This document shows positions 44,001 to 52,421 of a stretch of 64,000 bases of DNA, in pieces (positions within the stretch are counted from its first letter, which is position 1; every line of letters starts with the position of its first letter). Where the stretch lies: positions 2,852,001 through 2,916,000 of the forward strand of contig AP025576.1 in NCBI GenBank assembly GCA_022845955.1, written 5' to 3'. Under the pieces are notes generated by a model. It saw only the letters and a list, made by a program, of their open reading frames with translations, made no database searches and was not told the origin of the DNA. The stretch comes from Lachnospiraceae bacterium (GTDB taxonomy: Bacteria > Bacillota > Clostridia > Lachnospirales > Lachnospiraceae). Made by a program: the position numbers and the translations under genes.

Positions 44001-45606
44001 GTTGTATTTCAGTAGCATCTGCTAAAGCATATATTTGGTCTAAAAATTCTTTTGTTGCGGTTTTTCCATCTTCTAAGATAAACTCACTGTCTTTAATAGC
44101 ATTATTAAGATTTGTAAATCCTTCAAGTGTCTCTGGAGTTAGTTCTCCGGCTTTTGCCATTAATATGAGTTCATCTGTGGTAGCTTCCAAATCACTGCTG
44201 TTTAATATACCATCAAATTCTATGTTATTCCAGGTACTTGGATCAGTGAACTGATAAATTAGTTTCATACCTTGTTCCAGATTATCATAGAAAGCTTGTT
44301 CATCGGTAGTTAAATCCCGATAATCCATTAAATCAGTGAGATTATTTCTATAATCTTGCAGAACAGGCAGATTGTTTTCTAATTGCTCTTTGTAGAATTC
44401 CTCTTTTTCGATAAGAGAGTTAAGCCAATCGGTATCTCCAGAACTTTCAGCGTCCACCTTTGCTTTCTGAATTTTTATAATAGCAGCTGATAGTCCTTCA
44501 ATTCCTTCTTCTGATAAAGAATCGGCCGCGGTAGGTGAAATTGATAAATCGCCAGTTTTCTCATCTAAAGCCTGAACATCTGAAAAACTAAAATTATCGT
44601 CACCGTATTCCTTTTTGAAGGCATCCATATTAGCTGCAGATAATTCTTCAGAAGTATGTTTTAATTCCACATCTTTGGCAGCTTTTTGACGTTCCAGTTC
44701 TTTTGTTGCTTCTTTTAATCTTTTCAGTTCCTCTTCGTCGACATAACTTGGATTTGAAAGACTTTCTAATTCCTTGATTCTTTCGGCATTATTTTCCAGT
44801 TCTGTATTGAGATCACTGAATTCTGATTTAATTGAATCAAAGTCAGATTTTGTATCTGCTAACACTTTTTTTGCAATTTCTACACGATGTATAAAATTAT
44901 CAAATGCGGTAACTACTAATTGGATTACAGCGGTAATTGCCCATGATGCAAACATATTACCGGCCATGGACAATCCTTTAAGTGCTACTTCACCAACTTT
45001 TGCGCCTAAAGATACTTGATCTAAACCACTTTTGTAATTAATGGCAGCGTCATAGGCTTTTTTTAATTCTTCCTCAGTCCGAATTCCACCTTCTGTAGAT
45101 TTTCCCCATTCAGCAACCCATTTATTACTTTCGCCCAAGGTATTGGAATAATCCTGCCATGTGTATTCCCCTCTTTTTACTGCTTTATCAAGTTCAGATA
45201 ATTTTGTAATCAGATCATCTACATTAGTTACTTTGCTGTCATATTTGATCGGAACACTAGATTTATTATCATTGGATAGAGGGGCGATTTGCTTCTTAAC
45301 ATTACCGGAGACATTTATTGCTTTTGTATTCTTATTAGATGAGCTATCTAATAAGCTATCAATTTGTCCAAGAGTTTTCTTGACTTCTTTTGGATCCAGT
45401 TTTACTGAAATTTTTTGTTCCAGAATATTTTTCTTCAAGCTATCCCATAATTTATGGGTCTGTTGTTTGGCAGTTTTTTCATTTATTTTTATATTCAGAC
45501 TGATTTGACTTTTGTTCTGAATATTTATTAACTGTTGCTTAATTATTTTTTCAGACTTTGCTTCATCCAGCATAGCTGTTAAAAGTAAGCGATAGTCATT
45601 TCTCAT
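41059..45606 (-). CDS. Tail tape measure protein
   Basis: 1515 residues, the largest gene of the cluster. It has long helical stretches, a hydrophobic patch (about residues 210-230), a dense coiled coil at about 905-1110 (repeats of IDKQIDSLNDQKDA type) and a C-terminal globular part. This is the standard form of the tape measure that sets tail length and is ejected at contact; a tube of about 200 nm would follow from the usual 0.15 nm per residue. GGAGGTG precedes the ATG at 45606. Confidence 0.9.
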   Translation of the reverse strand: MRNDYRLLLTAMLDEAKSEKIIKQQLINIQNKSQISLNIKINEKTAKQQTHKLWDSLKKNILEQKISVKLDPKEVKKTLGQIDSLLDSSSNKNTKAINVSGNVKKQIAPLSNDNKSSVPIKYDSKVTNVDDLITKLSELDKAVKRGEYTWQDYSNTLGESNKWVAEWGKSTEGGIRTEEELKKAYDAAINYKSGLDQVSLGAKVGEVALKGLSMAGNMFASWAITAVIQLVVTAFDNFIHRVEIAKKVLADTKSDFDSIKSEFSDLNTELENNAERIKELESLSNPSYVDEEELKRLKEATKELERQKAAKDVELKHTSEELSAANMDAFKKEYGDDNFSFSDVQALDEKTGDLSISPTAADSLSEEGIEGLSAAIIKIQKAKVDAESSGDTDWLNSLIEKEEFYKEQLENNLPVLQDYRNNLTDLMDYRDLTTDEQAFYDNLEQGMKLIYQFTDPSTWNNIEFDGILNSSDLEATTDELILMAKAGELTPETLEGFTNLNNAIKDSEFILEDGKTATKEFLDQIYALADATEIQPESIISKTIDQLRDQYNPAFDAIGQAYQNAFTLDENGEEIFSLDNVNLENFDSIINGFKEIEEAGASIDVSSYEDLISVLSNSNSTAEEVHEAFDKIASSITDNLTDVSTANYGVVASSLESMGVTNAQIVAFEALLNNTEALKDAGYDLANASDPQIEAFANEYVSAEYAGQAIALLKLKKIYCNATVLRTDEDINSILSLARAAGISSDAISELASAKAFYDDAIKSDNSDRIAAATVQLDNANKKIQDSLNGFSISANFNSNPIADSTETLKSDSKAAGGAAGKEAADAYLTAFEEQYKKLKDIRDRDKINEKQYLDTLRAMYERYFKGNEKYIDEYNKYQKEYLDGMRDLYESVISDVVKQIDKQIDSLNDQKDAAVDSLKSQQEAAKEALEAQKDAIEEQIKLIDKQIDSKQAQIDAINEENEARENAINLEKEQYELERLRNQRTEYVYSGKDKGFIYQTDTGAIRDQEQAVKEAEDQIRIADIEKEISLLEKKKEVLEEQQDAISEQIDRVDEYYEQLISNTESYWDAQIDGAEETKSRWEELQELQEEMEMNARLLSIGISQEDIENLSNDELLERVREKYLGILSDIYAGNKEMLSSLSDLTGIDVSALPSFLQDTQGYMDILSQGVDFANLNDSLGIVIDQFANVAAAAGQMTGSVIGSTGIHLGTNTDTKTSAGTGDVSFIDAVKQLEDESVPIINNVADAFAGEESSEDSSQSIVGSVNKAKAAIAGSSSGKKDSSEGSEGNGEDSGSLLEAMAAQSQAALDEETGIPAQIQKWQELNNVLSAILSNLMNIAAVISTMNATETSINSGSPLGPALAKGGVSHGTRNAMVSEYNQLETIIHKNGTYEITSSPTLTDLSPGDQVLNNSQTLALIRKKREASARGTNGVFLGDTHSVLSSVPELQLHNTILDNSLASMASMQLLGNDNKNSLINVSIGDVILENVQNADTLSKQIVMRLPTQIKQELSKRG

Positions 45607-45642
45607 AAACACCTCCTGTCTTGGAGACCGATTTTTATCGTT

Positions 45643-45936
45643 TTACTCTGTGGCTTTCTCATTCCGAAGCTTCTGAGAGTCATCGTGGACCTTTTCATTC
45701 ATATAATTTTTGAAACCAGGAGCAGCTGATATTTCATTCATGAATTTAATTATTGCATCCCTGTTATCATCAGATAATTTTTTCCCGATTTCAGAAGGGT
45801 TTCCAAGAAGAGCATGTATAAAGTCAATTGACTGTTTAAGTTCGCTGCTGATATCCGCCCCATTAATAATCAAAAGCGTCAATGCATCCCTGCGCAGTTT
45901 CCTTAATTTCAGATAGTTCTTCATTTTTGTTATCAT
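45643..45936 (-). CDS. Small helical protein upstream of the tape measure
   Basis: 97 residues, charged and helical (IDFIHALLGNPSEIGKKLSD). Position just before the tape measure gene is where tail assembly chaperones are coded, so that role is plausible. No frameshift site pairing it with a neighbour was seen. There is no family match. Confidence 0.5.
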   Translation of the reverse strand: MITKMKNYLKLRKLRRDALTLLIINGADISSELKQSIDFIHALLGNPSEIGKKLSDDNRDAIIKFMNEISAAPGFKNYMNEKVHDDSQKLRNEKATE

Positions 45937-45987
45937 AAATTTTCCTCATTATTTTCTGTTTATTCTATTTCGAGTTGCCGCCGCCCG

Positions 45988-46284
45988 TCACCGAAGCTGT
46001 TCAATTGCCTGTTTAACCTTATCATATCCCACCATGGATCCCATCCAGTTAGCGATTCCCATGAGCGGTACATAGATAATATTCAGCCAGGTAAACGGAA
46101 TGCCGGAACCGATATAATACAGAATCATTCCCCCGCATCCCACAACCAATGCAATTACCAGTACTACGATATTGGACGCATAGCTGACATGCTGCTCATC
46201 CAGAAACTTTTTTACCGCTTCGGTTACGGTTGCCGTTAAAACGGCGAAAGACATCAGTAAAAAGAGAAAGTCAGTACCATTCAT
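45988..46284 (-). CDS. Holin-like small membrane protein
   Basis: 98 residues with three hydrophobic segments (about residues 4-24, 36-58 and 65-85) and a charged C-terminus (GYDKVKQAIEQLR). Similar small membrane proteins occur in clostridial siphophages. It may be the holin that opens the membrane for the endolysin, though it sits in the tail-gene block far from the endolysin. It follows the preceding gene by four bases. Confidence 0.55.
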   Translation of the reverse strand: MNGTDFLFLLMSFAVLTATVTEAVKKFLDEQHVSYASNIVVLVIALVVGCGGMILYYIGSGIPFTWLNIIYVPLMGIANWMGSMVGYDKVKQAIEQLR

Positions 46285-46288
46285 ATAA

Positions 46289-46567
46289 TCACTCCCATCC
46301 GGCAGAACTGCTGTTGTCCCTGCCTGCTTCTGTTGCCGCCTGTCCGTTATCCGGCCGGTTTTCCAGCCAGTATTTCCAGGCCACCTTGGTTTCCGGAATA
46401 AAATAAAAGGCTATCAGCTTGCCGCCGTAGCCTTCATCGATCCAAACGGGCTGGACGCCCATCTTGGCGTAGGTTATGATCTGCCTGATATTACAGATCC
46501 TGCATAAATTCGTTTTTCCATAAACTTCCGTTACGTCTTCAAAGGTTTTATATTTGATGTTGTCCAT
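46289..46567 (-). CDS. Small tail-module protein after a structured leader
   Basis: 92 residues starting MDNIKYKTFEDVTEVYGKTN, with two Cys (LCRICN) and a C-terminal acidic/Gly tail. AAGGAG abuts the ATG at 46567 with no spacer, so the true start may be the ATG at 46627, which would put the protein start inside a hairpin. Function unknown. Confidence 0.5.
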   Translation of the reverse strand: MDNIKYKTFEDVTEVYGKTNLCRICNIRQIITYAKMGVQPVWIDEGYGGKLIAFYFIPETKVAWKYWLENRPDNGQAATEAGRDNSSSAGWE

Positions 46568-46586
46568 CTCCTTTTCGTAAAAAATA

Positions 46587-46715
46587 GGGATGCATGACCC
46601 ACAAAAAAATATTGTGAGTGCAGGCATCCCTGTCGCAGTTGTCCGGCCCTTCCCGGTACAGCGTACCGATACTGCATTCACAATAGGGGTACGTTGTACC
46701 GGGAAAAACCGGACA
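46587..46715 (-). promoter_or_regulatory. Two long hairpins between tail tube gene and next gene
   Basis: Hairpin 1: 46640-46646 with 46709-46715, plus 46652-46667 with 46688-46703 (one mismatch), a stem of over 20 pairs broken by a symmetric loop. Hairpin 2: 46587-46593 with 46624-46630, with further inner pairing. They lie between a terminator and the next start codon and may process, stabilise or pause the transcript. Confidence 0.6.
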
Positions 46716-46761
46716 GCCGCCGCTGTCAATTCACAATATCTATAATAGATCCGATACGGAT

Positions 46762-46793
46762 AAAAGAAGGGGGGAGCCGGACTCCCTCCCTTC
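46762..46793 (-). terminator. Terminator after the tail tube gene
   Basis: On the minus strand, GAAGGGAGGGAG (46782-46793) pairs with CTCCCCCCTTC (46766-46776), followed by TTTTAT. It should stop or reduce transcription after the tail tube gene, giving that gene more product than downstream genes. Confidence 0.7.
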
Positions 46794-46806
46794 TTCCCGG
46801 GGCAGA

Positions 46807-47541
46807 TTATTCCGCTTCGTCGGAGATTTCCACGATTTCCGCAAAGTTGCCGTCCTTGTCCTCCAGAAGGTCGAAGGTCATGGTAATGCTGGCAGGATCA
46901 CCGGCGGAAGACTGGGAAAGAGAGAAGTTTCTCTGAGGCTGTGCCTTGTAGAAAATCATCTTATAAGGTGTCAGTACCTCGTTGTCATCCTTTTCAACCG
47001 TGTCCATCGTGATGTAGTAAGCCTTCGGCAGCTTGCCGTTATTGATGGCAATACGCTTCACACCGCTTGCCTTTGTGGCAACATAGCCTACCTCATATTC
47101 GCTGCCTGTTTTGATCTCTGCTTCGGAAGCAGCGGTAAAGGTGTTGTCGGCAAAAGTACCTTCGATTTCTTTTCCTGCAAAATCGCCTGCATTGTATACG
47201 AATACACTGCCGGGCATAGCGTTTGCGGGAACCTTCAGGCTGCCGTCCGCATCTGCTTTCACTACGGCTCTTTCCGGGTAGGCGGCATCTGTTTCAATTA
47301 CGCCTCCGGAGATCAGGGAGTACAGCTCAAACGGATAAACCTGTGCTTCAATGGTAATGGTGCCTTCGATAGGGTTTGCAAAAGCGATTCTTTTTACGCC
47401 TTTTGCCGTTGCATATACGGACTCACCGGTCAGTGCCTGGGTAGTCGTATTGGCGGTTTCGAAGAAAAGTACGGGTTTTCTGTCAAGGGAACGAATATCT
47501 ACATCACAAACCTGTCTGTTAGCTTTATTAATACTGGGCAT
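46807..47541 (-). CDS. Major tail (tube) protein
   Basis: 244 residues, acidic and beta-rich. It starts MPSINKANRQVCDVDIRSLD and has an Ig-like inserted part (about residues 90-160) seen in many siphophage tube proteins, then PYKMIFYKAQPQRNFSLSQS and DPASITMTFDLLEDKDGNFA. It should polymerise into the tube around the tape measure. A terminator follows it directly, as expected for a gene needing the highest expression. Confidence 0.75.
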   Translation of the reverse strand: MPSINKANRQVCDVDIRSLDRKPVLFFETANTTTQALTGESVYATAKGVKRIAFANPIEGTITIEAQVYPFELYSLISGGVIETDAAYPERAVVKADADGSLKVPANAMPGSVFVYNAGDFAGKEIEGTFADNTFTAASEAEIKTGSEYEVGYVATKASGVKRIAINNGKLPKAYYITMDTVEKDDNEVLTPYKMIFYKAQPQRNFSLSQSSAGDPASITMTFDLLEDKDGNFAEIVEISDEAE

Positions 47542-47594
47542 AATAATCCTCCTGAATTTTTAATAGTATAGGTCCGATGGTTTTCGGACGGTTA

Positions 47595-48413
47595 TTACGG
47601 CTTGATACAATCAAACCATTGTGTGAAATCGACCTTGTTATCCTTGTTTCCCCATGCGGCGACGGATATTTTGAGTACGTCAAAAACAGTGTTTTGCTGC
47701 ATGCGTGCAAACAGGTCGTATACCTGGTAAACCGTTAAATCCCAGATGTTCAGAATATTGATGGAGCTGTGGCAGGCCGAAACCGCTGAGATAATATTGG
47801 GAAGCTCCAGTTTGGGATCGCTTTTTGCTTTTTTTTCCCTGCCTTTTTTCCTGCTATTCAGTTTTTCAATAATTTTGGCTGCCGCCTGATTTTTGGCATG
47901 GGAGGTATCCATGGTGTTTGGGGATATCGCATTCAGCTGCAGGATTACACTCTCAATTTCGGGAAGCAGCTGGGGGGAGATGATGCCGGAGGGCGTATCC
48001 GTTTCTTTTCCATAAACTACAAAAGCATGGTCCCTCGGTGAAAAAGAAAGGGGGTCACATATAAAGAAGGAGAGTGCCTGTTCCAGCTGTTCCAGGATAC
48101 GGGAATCGAAGCTGAAAATGTCCAGAGCCGCGATGCGTACTTTATCCTGCTCCGGCATCCGGTCATATTCATCGCGGATTTTCAGGATAAGCTGCTTTTC
48201 TGTCTCCGGGTAACCGGCAAAATAGCTTTCCCCCAGATCATCCAAATTTTTATAATAGGAAGCGGTATCTAAGAGCAGCATGGACAAATACATATTATAA
48301 GTACAAAATTTTTGCGGCAGGGAATCAATTTCCCTGAGAGTGGGAGAGTGTACACTGCACAGATTCAGTTTCAGTGCAGATGGACTTATCAATTGGCTGT
48401 AATCGAGTTTCAT
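47595..48413 (-). CDS. Unrecognised protein of the tail operon
   Basis: 272 residues, mainly helical, with a Lys-rich segment (KLNSRKKGREKKAKSD near 185-200). It sits between the terminator-like protein and the tube protein (two bases from the former), so it is co-transcribed with structural genes. It could be an assembly factor. No family was recognised. Confidence 0.55.
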   Translation of the reverse strand: MKLDYSQLISPSALKLNLCSVHSPTLREIDSLPQKFCTYNMYLSMLLLDTASYYKNLDDLGESYFAGYPETEKQLILKIRDEYDRMPEQDKVRIAALDIFSFDSRILEQLEQALSFFICDPLSFSPRDHAFVVYGKETDTPSGIISPQLLPEIESVILQLNAISPNTMDTSHAKNQAAAKIIEKLNSRKKGREKKAKSDPKLELPNIISAVSACHSSINILNIWDLTVYQVYDLFARMQQNTVFDVLKISVAAWGNKDNKVDFTQWFDCIKP

Positions 48414-48415
48414 GC

Positions 48416-48895
48416 TTATCCCTTCGTTTTAAAATCAGGTACGGTAAATAGCATCTGCCTGCCATAATAGCGGTTATCCAGCACATTGCTGGTTACGGAT
48501 TCCAGGCGCAGCTGTCCGATGCCGAACTGGCTGGAAGCATGCAGCTTTCGCTCAATCATATCAGCAAGGATATCGGGCCTTGTACCAAGATATCCGTCTT
48601 TTTCATACTGCATTTGGGTAAGAGGGCTGTAAGACCATACGGTGATTTTCATATCCTTTATCATACCGGTAGGGATCTGCGGAACATCCACCTCAAAACA
48701 AAGGCAGGTTTCGTTATCAGCCTGTGTGTTTATATAGAGATAAGGGAAAATCCGACTGTAGAGAAGGCTGTCTGCTTCCTCCTGCGTAAACTCCTCTTTA
48801 TTGAGCAAAAGTCCGCAGATATCGGCATCTTCCGTCAACATGGACAGCAGTCTGGTTTTGTATAAACCGATATCATTAATGATGGATTTTTTCAT
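48416..48895 (-). CDS. First tail-operon gene, tail-terminator-like
   Basis: 159 residues starting MKKSIINDIGLYKTRLLSML, with YLYINTQADNETCLCFEVDV and ITVWSYSPLTQMQYEKDGYL. The size and pattern resemble the tail terminator/completion proteins that precede the tube gene in siphophages. It is the first structural gene; the leader of about 370 bases lies upstream. A headless particle would still need this cap. Confidence 0.5.
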   Translation of the reverse strand: MKKSIINDIGLYKTRLLSMLTEDADICGLLLNKEEFTQEEADSLLYSRIFPYLYINTQADNETCLCFEVDVPQIPTGMIKDMKITVWSYSPLTQMQYEKDGYLGTRPDILADMIERKLHASSQFGIGQLRLESVTSNVLDNRYYGRQMLFTVPDFKTKG

Positions 48896-49263
48896 AAGCG
48901 TTTCTGGTTTCCTTTACTAATTTTACTGACAGGTACAATTTCTTTTTTTCCGGAAAAGGAGGGGCCGGCGGCAATCCTGTCAGAACGACAGCGCCGCCGC
49001 CGGCTCAGACGTGAAGAGGATAGTACGGCTGTGTAAGGGCGGCACAGCCGGAATCTATGTAAGCTTTAAAGCCGGCAATGTATGAAGACAAGATGCGATA
49101 TCATAAATTCTGTGGAATCGCCTGTATTCCCGTTTCCTGCGCAGTGGGAAATGGTTTGAGAGCCGGTTACTCTCTCATAATAAACACGCTAAAAAAGGGG
49201 CCGGAAGCTGAAAAAAACAATAAAAATCGAACACCTGTTCCGTATTTTTGGATGCGTTATCAT
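48896..49263 (-). promoter_or_regulatory. Leader region of the tail operon, with hairpins and a LexA-like box
   Basis: No gene is seen in 368 bases. GAACACCTGTTC at 49229-49240 fits the GAAC-N4-GTTC LexA core but could also be a short hairpin before a T-rich run on the minus strand, that is, a terminator of the polymerase gene. GC-rich hairpins lie at about 48964-49004 and 49024-49051. I see no sigma-A promoter of good quality. Confidence 0.5.
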
Positions 49264-52068
49264 TCACATATCGGAAACGGAAGGGATAAAGTTGGATAAA
49301 AAAGCCTCCTTATTCTGCCTGTAAAGGGTATTCAGCATCCGTCTGCCGTATTTGGTACTGTATTTCTTTTTGCAATGAGGATTGTTATTTTCCTCCGAGA
49401 CATCCAGCGCTATTTCAATCAGACGGTTGATGGTTTTGGGATTGCCGATTTTTATCTTCCTTATAGAAGTGATGAATTCGTTTGTGACTTCATCAAATTC
49501 GGTAACAAAGTCTTCTTCGTCAAACCGGTCGTGGTTTATTTTGATAAAGCTGTCGTAATCGGATACAAGCTTTTGTATTTTGCTGATTTGTCTGTCATTG
49601 GCTTTTCCTTCCATATGGATAAGGAACTGTCTGGTCGGAACGGTATTTTCCTGACTGGAACTTTGGATTTTGTCCAGCCAGTCCTGAAGCCAGTTCATGG
49701 GACAAATCAGGTTCGGGTTGATCCGGTCATTGATTTTAGCTTTCTTTCCTTTGATTTCTTCATAGGGGATGTCTTTGCCCCTGGAGGAAACGGATATGGT
49801 TTTTACATATTTCAGAAAGGAAGGAAAATCTTTTTTCTCCTCATGAAGCGTGGGATTCATGCAGTCCAATTTCTTTATCCGTTCGATTTCCGACAGCGCA
49901 TCCACCTCATACTCCCTTTTACAACCGTCAATGATTACCTGGGCCAGCACGGACAGAATGACAAAATTATCATACAGCTCCCGGTTCGGTGCGGTCCAGT
50001 AATAGGTCAGGGCAAGCTGGGCCAGATTGCTGGATTCTCCGATACCCCGCCGGGACAGGGCGAATTTGTTATCCATCCGGGCATAGGCAAGCGGTGTTTT
50101 CTGATAGGTAATCCCGCTTTCCTTCAGCCGGTTTACAATGGTGGGGAAGGATTCATAGCACTGCCCTGCATATTTGATAAAGGTGGGGTGGTTCGTAACA
50201 AAGAAGAAATCGGAGTCATGATCCAGTCCGTTGCCTCTGTCCTGGATATCGGTGCCGATGCAGTTTACAACAATAATGTTGCTGCTGAACGGAAAATAAG
50301 CTTCCATTTCCGGGCTGTAATGGTTATGGAGGTAACAAATATTATTAGGCGAGTTATGGGGGGAACGGAAGGCGCAGAGGTATTCCCCATCCGTAAAACG
50401 GCTTGTATAGCATTGTATGGTGCCGTCCTCATGCACAAGGGTGGGATCCTTTTTCCAATCCGCCCCGACAGAATATAAAAGAAGGGCGTAAGGGTTGCTG
50501 CAAATGGTGAGGTTGTCCCCGTTTACCATAACCTTTCCGCTTCTTATTTTATTGACATAGCTGCGGATGATCTGCCTTTTTTCATACCGGTACCATTTGC
50601 TGTCGGCAAAGGCCGGATTCCTTTGACTAAGATCGGCCATCATTTCATAATGGTTGACTTCGTTTGCATTCTTCCGGAGGAATTTTTCAAATTCCCTGTC
50701 ATCGGATTTGAGCCGTTCCACATAGTCTATGCTGAATTGGGCGATATCCTTTACATCCTCCTTTGTACAGGGAAGCGTATTCAGCATCTGATAGCTCATC
50801 TGCTGGACCTCTCCCAGCTTGCTTTCATGATCGGTCTTAACTATGCCGAAGCAGGAACCGTCGGCGTTTACCCGATCGCACCAGAAGCGGTAGGCATCCG
50901 CCGGCGTATCGCCCATCAAATCCATAAACTTGATCCATTTTACCGCATTGTGAGTAGTGATGAGCCTGATATCCTTTACATAGTGCCATTGGCCGAACAT
51001 ATCCTGTACGCGCCAGGTATTGTAGTCCAGGCCGTTGTCCCTGCACCAGTCCTGCATAAAGGTACGGATGGAGCATTTGAATGCACAGGCTTTGAAAAAA
51101 TGATTTCTCAGCAGGGCCATTCCGTTCACCCATTCCGGCAGGCAGGAGGCTTCAATAAGGCCCATTCCGTCCCACATGGTATTTTTTACGGCTGTTTCTT
51201 CACACGTAACCACACATTTCTTTTTCCGTACCGGCACCTTTTTATATACGTTCCGGTACACCGGATTCCCCTGTAAATCCAGTTCCCCCGCCTCTAAAGC
51301 CCGCTGTCTGGCTTTAGCTGTGCCGGCTTCGTCCAGACAGCGCCGGGTGCCTTCATAATCTTCCGCCTTCACCACATTTGCTATTGTGGTAAAAAAACTG
51401 TCCTGATCCTTCAGTATCAGAATATCCTCCACCGGGAGGGAAAAGGTGTCAAGAATGGTGCTTGTGGTCAGGGGGGCATAAGCGGAAAGCTCAACAATCT
51501 TTGCATTTTCCACGGGCATTTTTCCTCCAAGTCCCATGGTCAGCCAGTCATATGCCGCATCGTACAGCTTTTCATTCAGGAACATCACCTGACCCAGCTT
51601 TGCTTTTGCACTGTTCCGGTAAAACATCCGGTAACGGATGGTTTCTTCCTTAATAACTGTTCCCTGCTTATCCTTTGCGGGATAGGTAACCGTTACCCCG
51701 TCCCGGTAAAAAAGCTCCCTGATTTCTTCCTTGCTCTTTTTTACATATTTATATTTATTCTGCTCTGCCTTTTCCATAATCCGCCGGATATTCTCCCGGG
51801 CCGATTCATCAGCCGCCTTATTCAACAAATCCGTCAGATGTTTTCGTTCTTCTTCATAGGAACGGGAACCGAAGTCGAAATCAAGACAGATAATGTCCCT
51901 CGTACGATTCCCTTTTGATACCTTCATTCCATGTCCCTGAAGAAACTTACGGAACAGACTGTGATTTAACACGCCGGTGGTATAGTCATACCGATCCCTC
52001 ACCCCCAGATTGTATCCATATAAAGAGCCTGCTTTGATATTCAGAATCTTGATTCCTGTTTCATTCAT
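49264..52068 (-). CDS. Putative double-psi beta-barrel RNA polymerase (YonO/QDE-1/crAss type)
   Basis: About 934 residues from the ATG at 52068, with GGAGG upstream. Near residues 560-625 it has FRSPHNSPNNICYL, then NIIVVNCIGTDIQDRGNG and LDHDSDFFFVTN. This follows the order of the QDE-1 type RNA polymerase core (R-x-P ... G-S-D-x-D-x-D-x-Y-F-V), where the DxDxD aspartates hold the catalytic metal. YonO of SPbeta and the crAss-phage polymerase are single-chain relatives. It is transcribed toward the tail genes, so it may transcribe them. The family call is my motif reading; overall identity to known members must be low. Confidence 0.6.
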   Translation of the reverse strand: MNETGIKILNIKAGSLYGYNLGVRDRYDYTTGVLNHSLFRKFLQGHGMKVSKGNRTRDIICLDFDFGSRSYEEERKHLTDLLNKAADESARENIRRIMEKAEQNKYKYVKKSKEEIRELFYRDGVTVTYPAKDKQGTVIKEETIRYRMFYRNSAKAKLGQVMFLNEKLYDAAYDWLTMGLGGKMPVENAKIVELSAYAPLTTSTILDTFSLPVEDILILKDQDSFFTTIANVVKAEDYEGTRRCLDEAGTAKARQRALEAGELDLQGNPVYRNVYKKVPVRKKKCVVTCEETAVKNTMWDGMGLIEASCLPEWVNGMALLRNHFFKACAFKCSIRTFMQDWCRDNGLDYNTWRVQDMFGQWHYVKDIRLITTHNAVKWIKFMDLMGDTPADAYRFWCDRVNADGSCFGIVKTDHESKLGEVQQMSYQMLNTLPCTKEDVKDIAQFSIDYVERLKSDDREFEKFLRKNANEVNHYEMMADLSQRNPAFADSKWYRYEKRQIIRSYVNKIRSGKVMVNGDNLTICSNPYALLLYSVGADWKKDPTLVHEDGTIQCYTSRFTDGEYLCAFRSPHNSPNNICYLHNHYSPEMEAYFPFSSNIIVVNCIGTDIQDRGNGLDHDSDFFFVTNHPTFIKYAGQCYESFPTIVNRLKESGITYQKTPLAYARMDNKFALSRRGIGESSNLAQLALTYYWTAPNRELYDNFVILSVLAQVIIDGCKREYEVDALSEIERIKKLDCMNPTLHEEKKDFPSFLKYVKTISVSSRGKDIPYEEIKGKKAKINDRINPNLICPMNWLQDWLDKIQSSSQENTVPTRQFLIHMEGKANDRQISKIQKLVSDYDSFIKINHDRFDEEDFVTEFDEVTNEFITSIRKIKIGNPKTINRLIEIALDVSEENNNPHCKKKYSTKYGRRMLNTLYRQNKEAFLSNFIPSVSDM

Positions 52069-52193
52069 AAATGATTTTTCCTCCTTATAAAAAAGTATGT
52101 GGCTGCTATGTACCGCATCCGGCCCTGAATAACCGCACCAGGGGCCGGATGCCTGTTTATGCGTTCTTATGTTCCGCGCGGCCAATGTACCGA

Positions 52194-52421
52194 TCAGTCG
52201 GAACGGCTGCTTTCCCGGAACATTTGCAGGGAACGGGCAATTCTGTCCGTGATATGCGGCGATGGATGCCCGGTACAAAAGTCGGAAAGACATAGGCATC
52301 CTGCATATTGCTTATGGAATTCCGTCCGTGTCGGAATATGGGTATCGGTATTTTCGGACAGGTACGTTTCCGGTCTGTTCTCTCTATATTTCTGCTGCAA
52401 TTGTAATTTCATTGCGTTCAT
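52194..52421 (-). CDS. Small ORF before the polymerase gene
   Basis: 75 residues from MNAMKLQLQQKYRENRPETY. AGGAGG lies well placed before the ATG at 52421, the best argument that it is real. The start overlaps the stop of the ORF upstream (ATGA). No domain was recognised. It is in the same direction as the polymerase gene, 125 bases ahead of it. Confidence 0.5.
   Translation of the reverse strand: MNAMKLQLQQKYRENRPETYLSENTDTHIPTRTEFHKQYAGCLCLSDFCTGHPSPHITDRIARSLQMFRESSRSD

Noticed and set aside
49078..49299. Small plus-strand ORF in the tail leader
   Set aside because: No ribosome site; it overlaps the polymerase gene end and hairpins.
49375..50478. 367-codon open frame opposite the polymerase-like gene
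   Set aside because: The minus-strand frame carries the DxDxD and RxP motifs and good initiation; the plus frame has no recognisable motif.
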